DNA of 64,000 nt from a bacterium (GTDB taxonomy: Bacteria; Actinomycetota; Acidimicrobiia; Spongiisociales; Spongiisociaceae). Position numbers and translations under genes: made by a program. Under the pieces are notes generated by a model. It searched no databases and was not told the origin of the DNA. It saw only the letters and a program-made list of their open reading frames with translations. Location: NCBI GenBank assembly GCA_028821575.1, contig JAPPFW010000029.1, positions 73,631 through 137,630 of the forward strand, written 5' to 3'. Positions 34,719-43,124 of the stretch are shown here, piece after piece (the stretch's first letter is position 1; each line of letters starts with the position of its first letter).

Positions 34719-34736
34719 TTACGAACCCCGATATCA
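34719..34736 (+). promoter_or_regulatory. Palindromic element, copy 10 (racemase / aconitase X)
   Basis: TTACG-AACCC-CGATATCA is the most diverged copy, keeping CGATATC. It lies between the divergent racemase and aconitase X operon, 38 bases before the latter's start. Confidence 0.4.
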
Positions 34737-34774
34737 TGATCCGAGTTCGAGTTTCGTCACGGGAACGGAGCGCG

Positions 34775-36052
34775 ATGAGGCTCACATACGAAGACCTCGA
34801 GATGCTGGACGGCAAGCAGGGGGAGGCCCGGCGCCGGGCGATGGAGGGGCTCGTCCAGTTGGGCGAGGCCTTCGGGGCGGAGGACCTAGTCTCGATCGGA
34901 TACGCCCACGTGCATCCGGGCATGGCGATGTACGCGCAGGATGTGGAGTTGCTCGAGGAACTGGTGGATCTCGGAGCGCATGTCGCGGTTCCGACAACGG
35001 CCAACGTCACCAACGTCGACACGGAGAACTGGAAGCAGACGGGAGCGCCCGAATCACTGGCCCGTCTCCACATGCGGGGGGTACGAGCTCACAAGGCTCT
35101 CGGCTGCGTGAGCGCTATGACATGTACACCCTATTGGGCCGGACACTGGCCGACCTGGAACATGCACATGACCTCGATCGAGTCCGGGGTCACGGTGTTC
35201 TGCAACTCGGTGCTCGGCGCCCGCTCCAACCGGGACGGATTCTTCAGCGTCTACGCGGCCCTGACCGGTCGCTATCCCCGCTTCGGCTATCACCTCGACG
35301 AGAACCGGGCGGGCACACATCTGGTGACGGTGGAGACCCGGCTGGACAACACGACCGACTTCAGCTGCCTGGGCTACCACCTGGGACCGCTGGTCGGGAC
35401 CGGCGTACCCGTCTTCACCGGCTTCTCGAGGCGCCCCTCACTCGATGAACTGGACGCTTTGGGAGCGGGTCTCGCTACAACCGGAGGGGTGTCCATGTTC
35501 ATCGTCCCGGGGATCACGCCCCCATACAGTTCGACCGAGCAGGCGTTCGGTCGTCGACGGCCTCCGGCGGAGATCCGCGTCGGAAACTCCGACATCGACC
35601 GGGTCTACGAGTCCTTTTCGTCCTCCCCTCCCGGATCCCGGGTCGACTTCGTCCATATCGGCTGTCCCCATGCCTCCTTCCAGGAGATGAAGGAATACGC
35701 CGCCCTCCTCTCCGACCGAACGGTCCATCCGGACGTGGAGATGTGGATCACGACGAGCGGCGCCGTCAAGGCCCTGAGCGCAAGGGAAGGATTGATCAAG
35801 ACGCTCGCCGGGGCAGGCGCCACGGTCATAACCGACACGTGCCCCATGTCGTGCCACTTCGCCCGGACCACTTCGCCGGATCCCGGGATCCTGCTTCCCG
35901 AGCCCCGCATCCGCCGGATGGTCGTGGACTCCGCCAAGCAGGCCAAGTACAGCCGCGACATGATCATGTGCGAGACCCTTTTGACGACGACCACCTCGGC
36001 GGTCGCTACCGCCATCTCCGGGCGACTCGTGACAGGGAGGGCCCACCCGTGA
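34775..36052 (+). CDS. Aconitase X catalytic (large) subunit
   Basis: This is a 425-residue AcnX/DUF521 large subunit. Family landmarks include a substrate-site run GYAHVHPGMAMYAQD and cysteines expected to hold an iron-sulfur cluster (CTPYWAGHWP, FCNSVLGARSNRDG, IGCPHASFQE, DTCPMSCHF). Characterised bacterial AcnX enzymes dehydrate cis-3-hydroxy-L-proline, and archaeal ones act on mevalonate 5-phosphate. The start at 34775 follows GGAG by 4 bases. It overlaps the small-subunit gene (GTGA) and leads an operon with a racemase and three LDH2-type oxidoreductases. That setting fits an amino- or imino-acid dehydration followed by reduction. Confidence 0.9.
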   Translation: MRLTYEDLEMLDGKQGEARRRAMEGLVQLGEAFGAEDLVSIGYAHVHPGMAMYAQDVELLEELVDLGAHVAVPTTANVTNVDTENWKQTGAPESLARLHMRGVRAHKALGCVSAMTCTPYWAGHWPTWNMHMTSIESGVTVFCNSVLGARSNRDGFFSVYAALTGRYPRFGYHLDENRAGTHLVTVETRLDNTTDFSCLGYHLGPLVGTGVPVFTGFSRRPSLDELDALGAGLATTGGVSMFIVPGITPPYSSTEQAFGRRRPPAEIRVGNSDIDRVYESFSSSPPGSRVDFVHIGCPHASFQEMKEYAALLSDRTVHPDVEMWITTSGAVKALSAREGLIKTLAGAGATVITDTCPMSCHFARTTSPDPGILLPEPRIRRMVVDSAKQAKYSRDMIMCETLLTTTTSAVATAISGRLVTGRAHP

Positions 36053-36486
36053 ACGGTCGGTGCCGGATCGCGGCGCGAGGCATCGTCCCGGGCAAGGCGT
36101 CGGGCCCGGCCCTCGTCTCGAGTGAAGGGATCTCCTTCCTCGGGGATCTCGACATCAGGACCGGCCGGGTCGTGAACCGGACGCACGAGATGCGGGGACG
36201 GAGCGTGGCCGGGACGGTTCTGGTCCTCCCTCACAGCGTCGGTTCGGCAGGGGCATGGCGCTTCCTCTACCAGTTGCAGGTACACGGAACCCATCCGGTG
36301 GCTATCGTCCAGAACTCGCTGCCGGACTCCTCGCTCGTCCAGGGCGCCATCCTGGGCGGGATACCCATCGTCTGCGAGCCGGAACTGGACGTGACCACCG
36401 CCATCCGGTCAGGGGACGTGGTCGAAGTGGATGGCGCAGCCGGCACCTTGAGCGTACGACGCGTGGATTCGGGAGAGCGGACATGA
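36049..36486 (+). CDS. Aconitase X swivel (small) subunit
   Basis: This is a 145-residue DUF126/AcnX swivel-domain protein. The N-terminus reads ARGIVPGKASGPALVS, with the conserved P-x-x-x-GS segment LPHSVGSAGAW at about residues 60-70 and the closing GDVVEVDGAAGTLSV. It forms the active site jointly with the large subunit encoded just upstream, whose stop overlaps this GTG start. Its own stop overlaps the racemase start (ATGA). A separate small subunit marks the two-subunit AcnX type, not the fused type I. Confidence 0.9.
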   Translation: MNGRCRIAARGIVPGKASGPALVSSEGISFLGDLDIRTGRVVNRTHEMRGRSVAGTVLVLPHSVGSAGAWRFLYQLQVHGTHPVAIVQNSLPDSSLVQGAILGGIPIVCEPELDVTTAIRSGDVVEVDGAAGTLSVRRVDSGERT

Positions 36487-37211
36487 TCGACGGGGGACGC
36501 ACGGTCTACGGTTACGAACTCGGGGTCCTGATGCTCGACACCGCATTCCCCCGGTTGGTCGGGGACGTGGGGAACGCAGCCACCTGGCCCTTCCCGGTCC
36601 GGTACCGGATCGTACGGGGGGCAACCTCCCGACGAGTCGTCCAGGAACCTGACGACACTCTGCTCGGCCTCTTCATCGAGGGCGCCAGGGGGCTGGAGCG
36701 GGACGGCGTGCGGATGATCACCACCAGCTGCGGATTCCTCGCGCTCTACCAGAAAGAGATCGCGGCGGCCGTGTCCGTCCCCTTCCTGTCGTCGTCGCTG
36801 CTGCAGGTTCCAGATGCCGCCAGGCTCTTGCGAACCGATCGCAAGGTCGGAATCCTGACCATGAGCCGGGACGACCTCACCGAGGCTCACTACGCAGCGC
36901 TCGGGTGGTCATCGGCCGACCTACCGGTGGTCGTGTCGTCATCCTCCCCAGGGGCACCGTTCTGGGAGACCTATCTCGTGGGCCGCACCAGTGTCGATCC
37001 CGCGGTCCTCGAGCGGGAGTTGCTCGGGCTCTCCGGAGACCTCGTGGCTCGCTATCCCGAGGTGGGGGCTCTCGTTCTGGAGTGCACCAACTTCGGCCCG
37101 TTCGCGCCGGCTCTCCGCCAGGAGTTCGGGCTTCCCGTCTACGACCTGGCAACGCTCGTGTTCCAGACCCGTATGGCGATATCGGGCGCCCGCTTCGCGG
37201 CCATCCGATGA
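36483..37211 (+). CDS. Aspartate/glutamate racemase superfamily protein
   Basis: This 242-residue third paralogue in the window has both catalytic-type cysteines (TTSCGFLAL and LECTNFGPF) and the shared N-terminal pattern (GGRTVYGYELGVLMLDTAFP). It is translationally coupled to the aconitase X small subunit before it and to an LDH2-type oxidoreductase after it (both ATGA). Within this operon it may set the stereochemistry of the substrate before dehydration or of the product afterwards. Nothing in the sequence identifies the substrate. Confidence 0.86.
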   Translation: MIDGGRTVYGYELGVLMLDTAFPRLVGDVGNAATWPFPVRYRIVRGATSRRVVQEPDDTLLGLFIEGARGLERDGVRMITTSCGFLALYQKEIAAAVSVPFLSSSLLQVPDAARLLRTDRKVGILTMSRDDLTEAHYAALGWSSADLPVVVSSSSPGAPFWETYLVGRTSVDPAVLERELLGLSGDLVARYPEVGALVLECTNFGPFAPALRQEFGLPVYDLATLVFQTRMAISGARFAAIR

Positions 37212-38281
37212 CCGGGGGATCCGGCCAGGCGTCCGAGGGCACGGTCCTCGTTCCCGCGTCCCACCTGAAGGGTTTCGCCACCCGGGTCTTCCGGTCGCTG
37301 GGCATGGAGGGCGAACATGCCGGGTTGATGGCCGAGCAGATCACCTGGGCGCACGCGCGGGGGCACTCCTGGCTGGGCGCACCCAAGATCATCCAGTACG
37401 GAACCAGGATCCGGACGGGTGCCACGTCACCGGTGGGCGAACCCCGGGTGATATCGGAGACGGGCGCCTTCACGCTGCTCGACGCAGGCGATACGTTCAG
37501 CCAGATATCCGCGGTCCGGGGTATGGATCTCGCCATCCGCAAGGCCGGGGAGATGGGCGCCGCCGTCTCGGTACTGCGCAACACCACGTCGGCCGGCGCA
37601 CTCGGTTACTTCGCCATGCGCGCGGCCGACCGGAGGATGATCGGCATGGCCAACAACAACGCTCCTGCCCTGATGCCGCCTTGGGGAGGCACCACCAGGC
37701 TTATCGGTAACCAGGCCTTCGCTATCGCCAGCCCGGCCGGCGACAACCCCCCGGTCCTGCTCGACATGGCCCTGTCGGAGATGACCCTGGTCCGGTACCA
37801 CGAGTATGAGGAGCGCGGCGAGCAGCTTCCGGAAGGAGTCGCCCTCGATGCGTCCGGCCTGCCCACGACCGATCCGTCCGAGGCCCTGATGGGCATGATG
37901 GTCCCGATGGGAGGCCACCGTGGCTACGGGTTGGCGGTCATGTGGGAGGTGATCACTGGAGTGCTCTCGGGTTCGTTGCGCTTCCTAGACGAGGTGACTA
38001 TGCCCGACGTGTTCGACCGGCCGCAGGCAGTGAGCATGTTCTTCCTCGCAGTCAACCCGGAGATGGCGATGCCGTTCGAGGAGTTCACCGCGCGGGTCGA
38101 CGGGCTCGTGGACGCGATGCACGCGTCCCCTCCGGCGCCCGGAGTGGAGCGCGTCTACGTCCCGGGCGAGCGGAGCGCCGAGCTTGCCGGGGAACGCATG
38201 CGCAGTGGCATACCCATGCCCACGGCTCTCATCGGCCGGCTGGAAGGCTTCGGTAGCGAGGTGGGAGTTCCATGGGCCTGA
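37208..38281 (+). CDS. LDH2/malate-dehydrogenase superfamily oxidoreductase, paralogue A
   Basis: This is a 357-residue member of the Ldh2/YlbC/DpkA family, NAD(P)-dependent enzymes without a Rossmann fold that act on 2-hydroxy acids or cyclic imino acids. Supporting segments are NAPALMPPWGGTTRLIGNQA and GGHRGYGLAVMWEVITGVL. At the usual RG-x-x-S-H-G active-site motif it reads RGHSWLG (residues 51-57), so the normal histidine position is Leu56, though His53 is nearby. The start overlaps the racemase stop. It is first of three tandem paralogues. Pyrroline-2-carboxylate reductases belong to this family, which would fit the aconitase X context. Confidence 0.87.
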   Translation: MTGGSGQASEGTVLVPASHLKGFATRVFRSLGMEGEHAGLMAEQITWAHARGHSWLGAPKIIQYGTRIRTGATSPVGEPRVISETGAFTLLDAGDTFSQISAVRGMDLAIRKAGEMGAAVSVLRNTTSAGALGYFAMRAADRRMIGMANNNAPALMPPWGGTTRLIGNQAFAIASPAGDNPPVLLDMALSEMTLVRYHEYEERGEQLPEGVALDASGLPTTDPSEALMGMMVPMGGHRGYGLAVMWEVITGVLSGSLRFLDEVTMPDVFDRPQAVSMFFLAVNPEMAMPFEEFTARVDGLVDAMHASPPAPGVERVYVPGERSAELAGERMRSGIPMPTALIGRLEGFGSEVGVPWA

Positions 38282-38357
38282 GACGACCCCTGGTGGGCTC
38301 TTGGCAGGGCCCCCTGTGTCGGCCATCCTTGAGCGGCCGTGCTGCTCGGAGGCCGCT

Positions 38358-39413
38358 GTGAGCCCGCCGCGGATCCGGATCCCGGCGGAACAGCTCCACA
38401 GCCTGGCGCTAGCCCTCCTCGAGGCCATCGGCATGCCGCCGGCCGATGCCGCCATCGCAGCCGGGGCGATGGTATGGAATGAGTTGCGGGGGGCGGCTGG
38501 GCACGGCCTGGGGCGGATCCTCCAGGTTCAGGAGAGGTCGGGAGCGGGCGGTCTGAACCTCGAAGTGGACTGGACGCCCATCCGCGAGTCACCTTCCACG
38601 GCGCTGATCGACGCGCAGAACGGATGGGGCGTGGTCGCAGGCACGAGAGCCATGCGGATCGCAATCGACAAGGCTCGGCTGAACGGGATCGGGACGGTGG
38701 TGGTGCGAAACAGCGACGTCACGTCCGCCATGGGCTACTACCCCCACGTGGCGGTCGAGGCCGAGATGGTCGGTCTCGCTGTCACGAACTCGTTGCCGCT
38801 GATGCCGCCGTGGGGTGGTAGCGAGGTCCTCCTGGGAAACCAGGCCTTCGCGATCGGGGTCCCGGCAAGTAGCCATCCGCCGTTGGTCTTCGACTCCTCG
38901 ACCAGCGCCTTCAACATGGGAAGAATGCGCCAAGCCGCGCTCTCGGGAGAGAGGCTGCCTCCCGGCGTGGCCCTCGACGAAACCGGAGCGGAGACGGACG
39001 ATGCGGAGGCCGCGCTCGCCGCGTTGCGGCTCCTGCCGATGGGCGGTCACCGCGGAGGAGGTCTGGCAATCATGTGGGAGGTCTTCACCGGAATCCTCGC
39101 CGGTAGGAGGTCCACAACCGAGGTCGTGGGCATGCAGCAACTGGATAGGACGCAGGGTCTGAGCCTCTACGTACAGGCTCTGGATCCCCGCAGCTTCCTG
39201 CCGTACGAGGAGTTCCTGTTCAGGGTTGATCGGTTGATCAGCCAGATCCACGCCAACCCGCCCCGAGAGGGGTTCGACCGGGTGCGGGTACCGGGTGAGC
39301 GCAAGGCCGAGTTCGAAGCCGATTACCGGAGGCGAGGGGTGCCGGTCCCCACCGATAGTCTCGAACGCCTCCGGACACTCTGCCTGGACCGCGGGGTGGT
39401 ATGGCCGTGGTGA
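38358..39413 (+). CDS. LDH2/malate-dehydrogenase superfamily oxidoreductase, paralogue B
   Basis: This 351-residue middle paralogue is the only one of the three that keeps the family histidine (RGAAGHGLGR, His49). Other landmarks are NSLPLMPPWGGSEVLLGNQA and GGHRGGGLAIMWEVFTGIL. I chose GTG at 38358 because GGAGG lies 5 bases upstream. The open frame extends further back over the end of paralogue A, so a start near 38316 is possible. It overlaps paralogue C by 13 bases. The three may form a hetero-oligomer or act on successive substrates. Confidence 0.86.
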   Translation: MSPPRIRIPAEQLHSLALALLEAIGMPPADAAIAAGAMVWNELRGAAGHGLGRILQVQERSGAGGLNLEVDWTPIRESPSTALIDAQNGWGVVAGTRAMRIAIDKARLNGIGTVVVRNSDVTSAMGYYPHVAVEAEMVGLAVTNSLPLMPPWGGSEVLLGNQAFAIGVPASSHPPLVFDSSTSAFNMGRMRQAALSGERLPPGVALDETGAETDDAEAALAALRLLPMGGHRGGGLAIMWEVFTGILAGRRSTTEVVGMQQLDRTQGLSLYVQALDPRSFLPYEEFLFRVDRLISQIHANPPREGFDRVRVPGERKAEFEADYRRRGVPVPTDSLERLRTLCLDRGVVWPW

Positions 39414-40501
39414 GGTCGGAGTCGTCCAGCCGGCCCCCGCCTGAACGGGCTGCTCCGACCATCGACGCCGGCGACCTACGGGAGTTCGCGGCCGCGGTCC
39501 TGCAAGCCCATGGAATGGCGGGTTCGGACGCCACTCGGGCAGCCGACGCCATGGTGTGGGCCGACCTCAGGGGGAGGTACGCGCAGGGCACGAGCAGCAA
39601 ACTTCCCCAGTGTGTCGCCCGGATGAAGGCCGGTGGGACATCCACATCGGGCGAGTTACCCGTCGTCGCGGAGACTTCCGCCACCTTCGTGCTCGACGGG
39701 CGCCACGCGTGGGGTCAGATCGCAGCCTCGAAGGCGATGATGGCGGCCGTGGAAAAGGCTCGGTCCGTCGGCATATCCGTAGGCGTGGTGCGCGATTGCA
39801 GTTCCGCCGCCGCCATGGGTTACTACCCGCTGCTGGCAGTGGCCGAGGGCATGATCGGCATCGCCCTCACCAACGGACCACCGCTCATCGCCCCTTCCGG
39901 AGGCACGACCAAGCTGCTTGGGAACCAGGCACACGCTATAGGCTGCCCGGCCAACCGCCACCACCCCATCGTGTACGACGCAGCGACCACGGCCATGTCC
40001 ACGTCCGAGATGGACCTCTTCCACGAGCGCGGTGAGCTACTCCCTGAAGGCGTCCTGTACACCGCCGACGGAACACCGACCAGAGACCCCTCGCTGTGGG
40101 TTGACGGCCTCCTGGCCCCGGCGGGGGGACACCGCGGCTACGGGCTGTCGCTGATGTTCGAGATACTCACGGGTGTTCTGGCGGGAGGCCCGAGGCTAGC
40201 TCCTGACGTCGGGCATCCGTTCGAGAGCCGGGAGCCCCAGGGTGTAGCCCTATTCGTGGTGGCGATCGACCCCGAGCACTCGATCGGATACGAGGAGTTG
40301 ACGCGACGGGTCGATTCGCTGATCGACCGTCTGCACGCCTCCGGGACCGCCCCCGGCATCGAGAGGATCTACGTACCGGGTGAGAGGAGCTTCATCCTGG
40401 CTGAGAAGCGCGAACGCGACGGCATCCCGATGCCGACCGGAAGGCTGGCCCACCTGCGGCGGATCGGTTCGGAGTCGGGCCTGACCCTCACGTCACGGTA
40501 G
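39401..40501 (+). CDS. LDH2/malate-dehydrogenase superfamily oxidoreductase, paralogue C
   Basis: This is a 366-residue last gene of the operon. NGPPLIAPSGGTTKLLGNQA and GGHRGYGLSLMFEILTGVL place it in the LDH2 family. The active-site histidine is replaced by Gln62 (RGRYAQG, residues 57-63). The cofactor-side NSNHFG motif of typical members reads RDCSSAAAMG, a change also present in A and B. It ends in a 9-base tail-to-tail overlap with the degenerate trypsin-like gene. Confidence 0.86.
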   Translation: MAVVRSESSSRPPPERAAPTIDAGDLREFAAAVLQAHGMAGSDATRAADAMVWADLRGRYAQGTSSKLPQCVARMKAGGTSTSGELPVVAETSATFVLDGRHAWGQIAASKAMMAAVEKARSVGISVGVVRDCSSAAAMGYYPLLAVAEGMIGIALTNGPPLIAPSGGTTKLLGNQAHAIGCPANRHHPIVYDAATTAMSTSEMDLFHERGELLPEGVLYTADGTPTRDPSLWVDGLLAPAGGHRGYGLSLMFEILTGVLAGGPRLAPDVGHPFESREPQGVALFVVAIDPEHSIGYEELTRRVDSLIDRLHASGTAPGIERIYVPGERSFILAEKRERDGIPMPTGRLAHLRRIGSESGLTLTSR

Positions 40502-41221
40502 GGCTTTTGGAGAAGATGGACTCGGGGGATGCCTTTCCGATCGAACGGCGGCTTTGACCAGGTCCACGACCGCGCGCATCCCCAGGACCGCCGTCACGGT
40601 GGTATCGACCGCGGGGTCCCTGTCGCCGCCAGGGGACAGGACTCCGGCCGCTCCCTTGGTCTCAATCGGTTGGCGACCAAGGATCACACCGGCCAACCTT
40701 GGCGGTTCATCGCCCGCCGCGCTGGACAGCACAGGTCCTCCCACCATTCCGGGGTTGAACGAACCATCGAGGTAGAAGGTCGGCTGGTCCTCTCCCGCTA
40801 CCGCGGCGACGGTACCCGCTAGAACGAAGGGAACGCTGCTCGCGCCGCCGAGACCCCGGATCCCCCGCAGGTACCCGAGCGAGAAAACCGGCTGGGAAGC
40901 CACCGGCAGCTTGTCCGGCGCGGGGATGTCGAGCGGCGATATGAAGTTGGCGGATGTGACCCGGCAGACAACGGCCCGGCCCGCTCCGACGACTCCCAGC
41001 CGGGCGACCTCGAGCATTCGGTTCGCCCGCTCGAACGTCACCAGTAGCCGCTGGGTGCCTTTCCCCACTACCTCAGCCGCTGTCACCAGGAACGGCGCAT
41101 CCCCCACTTCGACGACGAAGCCGCTGGCCTGCGCGCTCGCGCTTGTGGTCCTCACCACGCGAGCCAGGAACTCCCCCGGAACGGGTTGACCGGGGCAGTC
41201 CTGCGCTCCGCGAGGCGTCAA
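40493..41221 (-). CDS. Trypsin-like fold protein lacking catalytic residues
   Basis: This is a 242-residue protein with the beta-barrel pattern of S1C/trypsin-2 domains (FVVEV...FLVTAAEVV, and YLDGSFNPGMVGGPVL). The expected catalytic histidine (VTAAHVV) is Glu50, and the expected serine (NPGNSGGP) is Val160, so proteolysis is unlikely. No signal peptide or PDZ domain is visible. It is the last gene of the leftward MFS-tmk-holB-methyltransferase cluster, 36 bases after the methyltransferase. A binding or scaffolding role is possible; the true function is unknown. Confidence 0.7.
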   Translation of the reverse strand: MTPRGAQDCPGQPVPGEFLARVVRTTSASAQASGFVVEVGDAPFLVTAAEVVGKGTQRLLVTFERANRMLEVARLGVVGAGRAVVCRVTSANFISPLDIPAPDKLPVASQPVFSLGYLRGIRGLGGASSVPFVLAGTVAAVAGEDQPTFYLDGSFNPGMVGGPVLSSAAGDEPPRLAGVILGRQPIETKGAAGVLSPGGDRDPAVDTTVTAVLGMRAVVDLVKAAVRSERHPPSPSSPKALP

Positions 41222-41257
41222 CGGGGCCCCTTCGGGGCCCGGAGCCGGCGGTGAGGC

Positions 41258-41920
41258 TCAAACCTTACGGGCAATCAGAACCCCGTCACCGATCGGGAGG
41301 AGCGACACCTCGACCCGGGGATCCCGCGCGGCCCTCCCGTTGAGTTCACGCAACGTCGCAGTGATGTCATCGGTTCGTTCCGGATCTGCGACGTGTCCTC
41401 CCCAGAGAGCATTGTCAACGAGCAGCAGACCTCCGCTCCTCAAGAGTTGCAGGCAGAGGTCGTAGTAGCGGGGGTAGTTGAGCTTGTCGGCGTCGATGAA
41501 GGCGAAGTCGAAGTTCCCGGTCTCGCCCTTGCCGATCATCCTGTCGAGGGTTTCCATCGCCGGACCTATCCGCAGATCGATCTTGGCGGCCACTCCCGCC
41601 CGATCCCAGTAGCGACGGGCTACGTCCGTGTACTCGACGCTGATGTCACAGGCCACCAGCAAGCCGTCCTCGGGGAGCGCCCGGGCTACGCACAGGCTGC
41701 TGTATCCGGTGAACACACCGACCTCGATGGCGCGGGAAGCGCCGGACAACTTGACGAGCATGCCCATGAACTGGCCCTGATCGGCTGAGATCTGCATCCT
41801 TCCCTCCGACATCCCGGCGGTCTCCTCCCGCAGGTCGGAGAGCACCGGATCGTCCCGGAGCGTGGTGGACAGGATGTACTCGTAGAGATCGGGATCGATG
41901 AACGCGTTGTCCCTGCTCAT
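41258..41920 (-). CDS. Class I SAM-dependent O-methyltransferase
   Basis: This is a 220-residue methyltransferase of the catechol/caffeoyl-CoA O-methyltransferase family. SAM-binding motif I is seen as AIEVGVFTGYSSLC. A metal-binding acidic site is visible in FAFIDADKLNYPRYYD, followed by GGLLLVDNALWGG. The family transfers methyl groups to hydroxyls, usually in a metal-dependent way. I chose ATG at 41920. It lies 127 bases after holB on the same strand and is probably in the same transcript. The substrate is unknown. Confidence 0.88.
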   Translation of the reverse strand: MSRDNAFIDPDLYEYILSTTLRDDPVLSDLREETAGMSEGRMQISADQGQFMGMLVKLSGASRAIEVGVFTGYSSLCVARALPEDGLLVACDISVEYTDVARRYWDRAGVAAKIDLRIGPAMETLDRMIGKGETGNFDFAFIDADKLNYPRYYDLCLQLLRSGGLLLVDNALWGGHVADPERTDDITATLRELNGRAARDPRVEVSLLPIGDGVLIARKV

Positions 41921-42047
41921 GGCTGAAGAACCGCCTCCCCCACCGATGATCACGGGGAGCGGACCGGTGTGGTGTCCCGCTCTCCCCGCCCGGCACCGCC
42001 GTTGCGTCCGGTCGGAGACGAGTATACGTACCCGGCTCCGGTTGCGG

Positions 42048-43124
42048 TCAGGTCTCCCCACCCAGGCTGGTGAACAGCCAGGCGAGCACCAGTCTCGGCC
42101 GCTGGTTCCGGCGCAGCTGGACGGCTGCGTCCATAACGAACTCCGCACACCGCACAGCGTGCCCAGGGGCCATGCGGGCCAGTTCGGTCGGTTTCAGGTC
42201 CGGATTGCGGAGCGGACCACCGTACTGGGCCGAGGCAGAGTCGAGATACCAGGACGCCAGCATCTCGAGACCTGTCACAACCAGAGCGTTTCCGGTTCTC
42301 TTGAGGGCTCGATCATGGCGGTCCACCAGCGCTTTCGGGACCGGATAGCCGCGCGCCTCGATCTCGTCGATCTCCTTCCGCCTCCGTTCCTTGACCGCAT
42401 CGAGCAGGGGACGGTGAGCCTCCAGCATCTCGTCGGCGAGCCGGAACCCGTCCCCGGGCCTGGAGGTGACCTTGGTAGGAACTCCCAGCCAACGCCGCCG
42501 GAAATCCCCCACCCCGCGATCGGACACGAGATCGAGCGCCAGGCCAGGGCTACCGCCGGCGATCCGGGCGGTCATCGCGGCGCGCTCAACTTCCACACCC
42601 ATAGCTACCAACGCGGCCGAGACCTCGGTCTCGGGAACGCGCCCGAACCGTATCACCCGGCACCTGCTCACCACCGTGGCGGGAAGATCGTCCTCGGACT
42701 CGGCCACGAGGACGAACACCGTCCGCGCCGGCGGTTCCTCCAGGGTCTTGAGCAGGGCGTTGGCTGCCGCCTCGGTCATCAGCGAGGCGTCGTCGAAGAT
42801 CGTCACCTTGCGGTCGCTCTCGACCGGTCGCAGGCTGGCCCCGGAAATGGCCTGGCGGGCCTGATCGACGCCGAGCATGGCCCTACCCTCCGGCCCGACA
42901 ACGGAAACGTCCGGGTGAACGTGACGCATCACCCTGGACCGGCTCCGCTCCGATATGGAGACCAGCGCGGCTGCAAAGACCAGCGCCACCGTGGCCTTGC
43001 CCACGTTGGACGGGCCCACGAACAGGTAGCTGTGGGAGGGCTCTCCGGCCTCGCGTTCCAGGGACGCCAGGACAGCCCCGTGGCCGATGATCCCATCCGT
43101 CGCCAGCCCGGTCATCGTCGTCAT
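42048..43124 (-). CDS. holB: DNA polymerase III, delta-prime subunit
   Basis: This 358-residue clamp-loader AAA+ protein has the nucleotide-binding loop GPSNVGKA and the delta-prime/gamma hallmark NALLKTLEEPPARTVFVLV followed by VVSRCRVIRFG. Delta-prime acts with delta and DnaX to load the beta clamp. The cysteine zinc module seen in many delta-prime proteins is absent. The ATG at 43124 overlaps the tmk stop (ATGA), the usual tmk-holB arrangement in many bacteria. The C-terminal third is diverged but similar in length to actinobacterial homologues. Confidence 0.9.
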   Translation of the reverse strand: MTTMTGLATDGIIGHGAVLASLEREAGEPSHSYLFVGPSNVGKATVALVFAAALVSISERSRSRVMRHVHPDVSVVGPEGRAMLGVDQARQAISGASLRPVESDRKVTIFDDASLMTEAAANALLKTLEEPPARTVFVLVAESEDDLPATVVSRCRVIRFGRVPETEVSAALVAMGVEVERAAMTARIAGGSPGLALDLVSDRGVGDFRRRWLGVPTKVTSRPGDGFRLADEMLEAHRPLLDAVKERRRKEIDEIEARGYPVPKALVDRHDRALKRTGNALVVTGLEMLASWYLDSASAQYGGPLRNPDLKPTELARMAPGHAVRCAEFVMDAAVQLRRNQRPRLVLAWLFTSLGGET

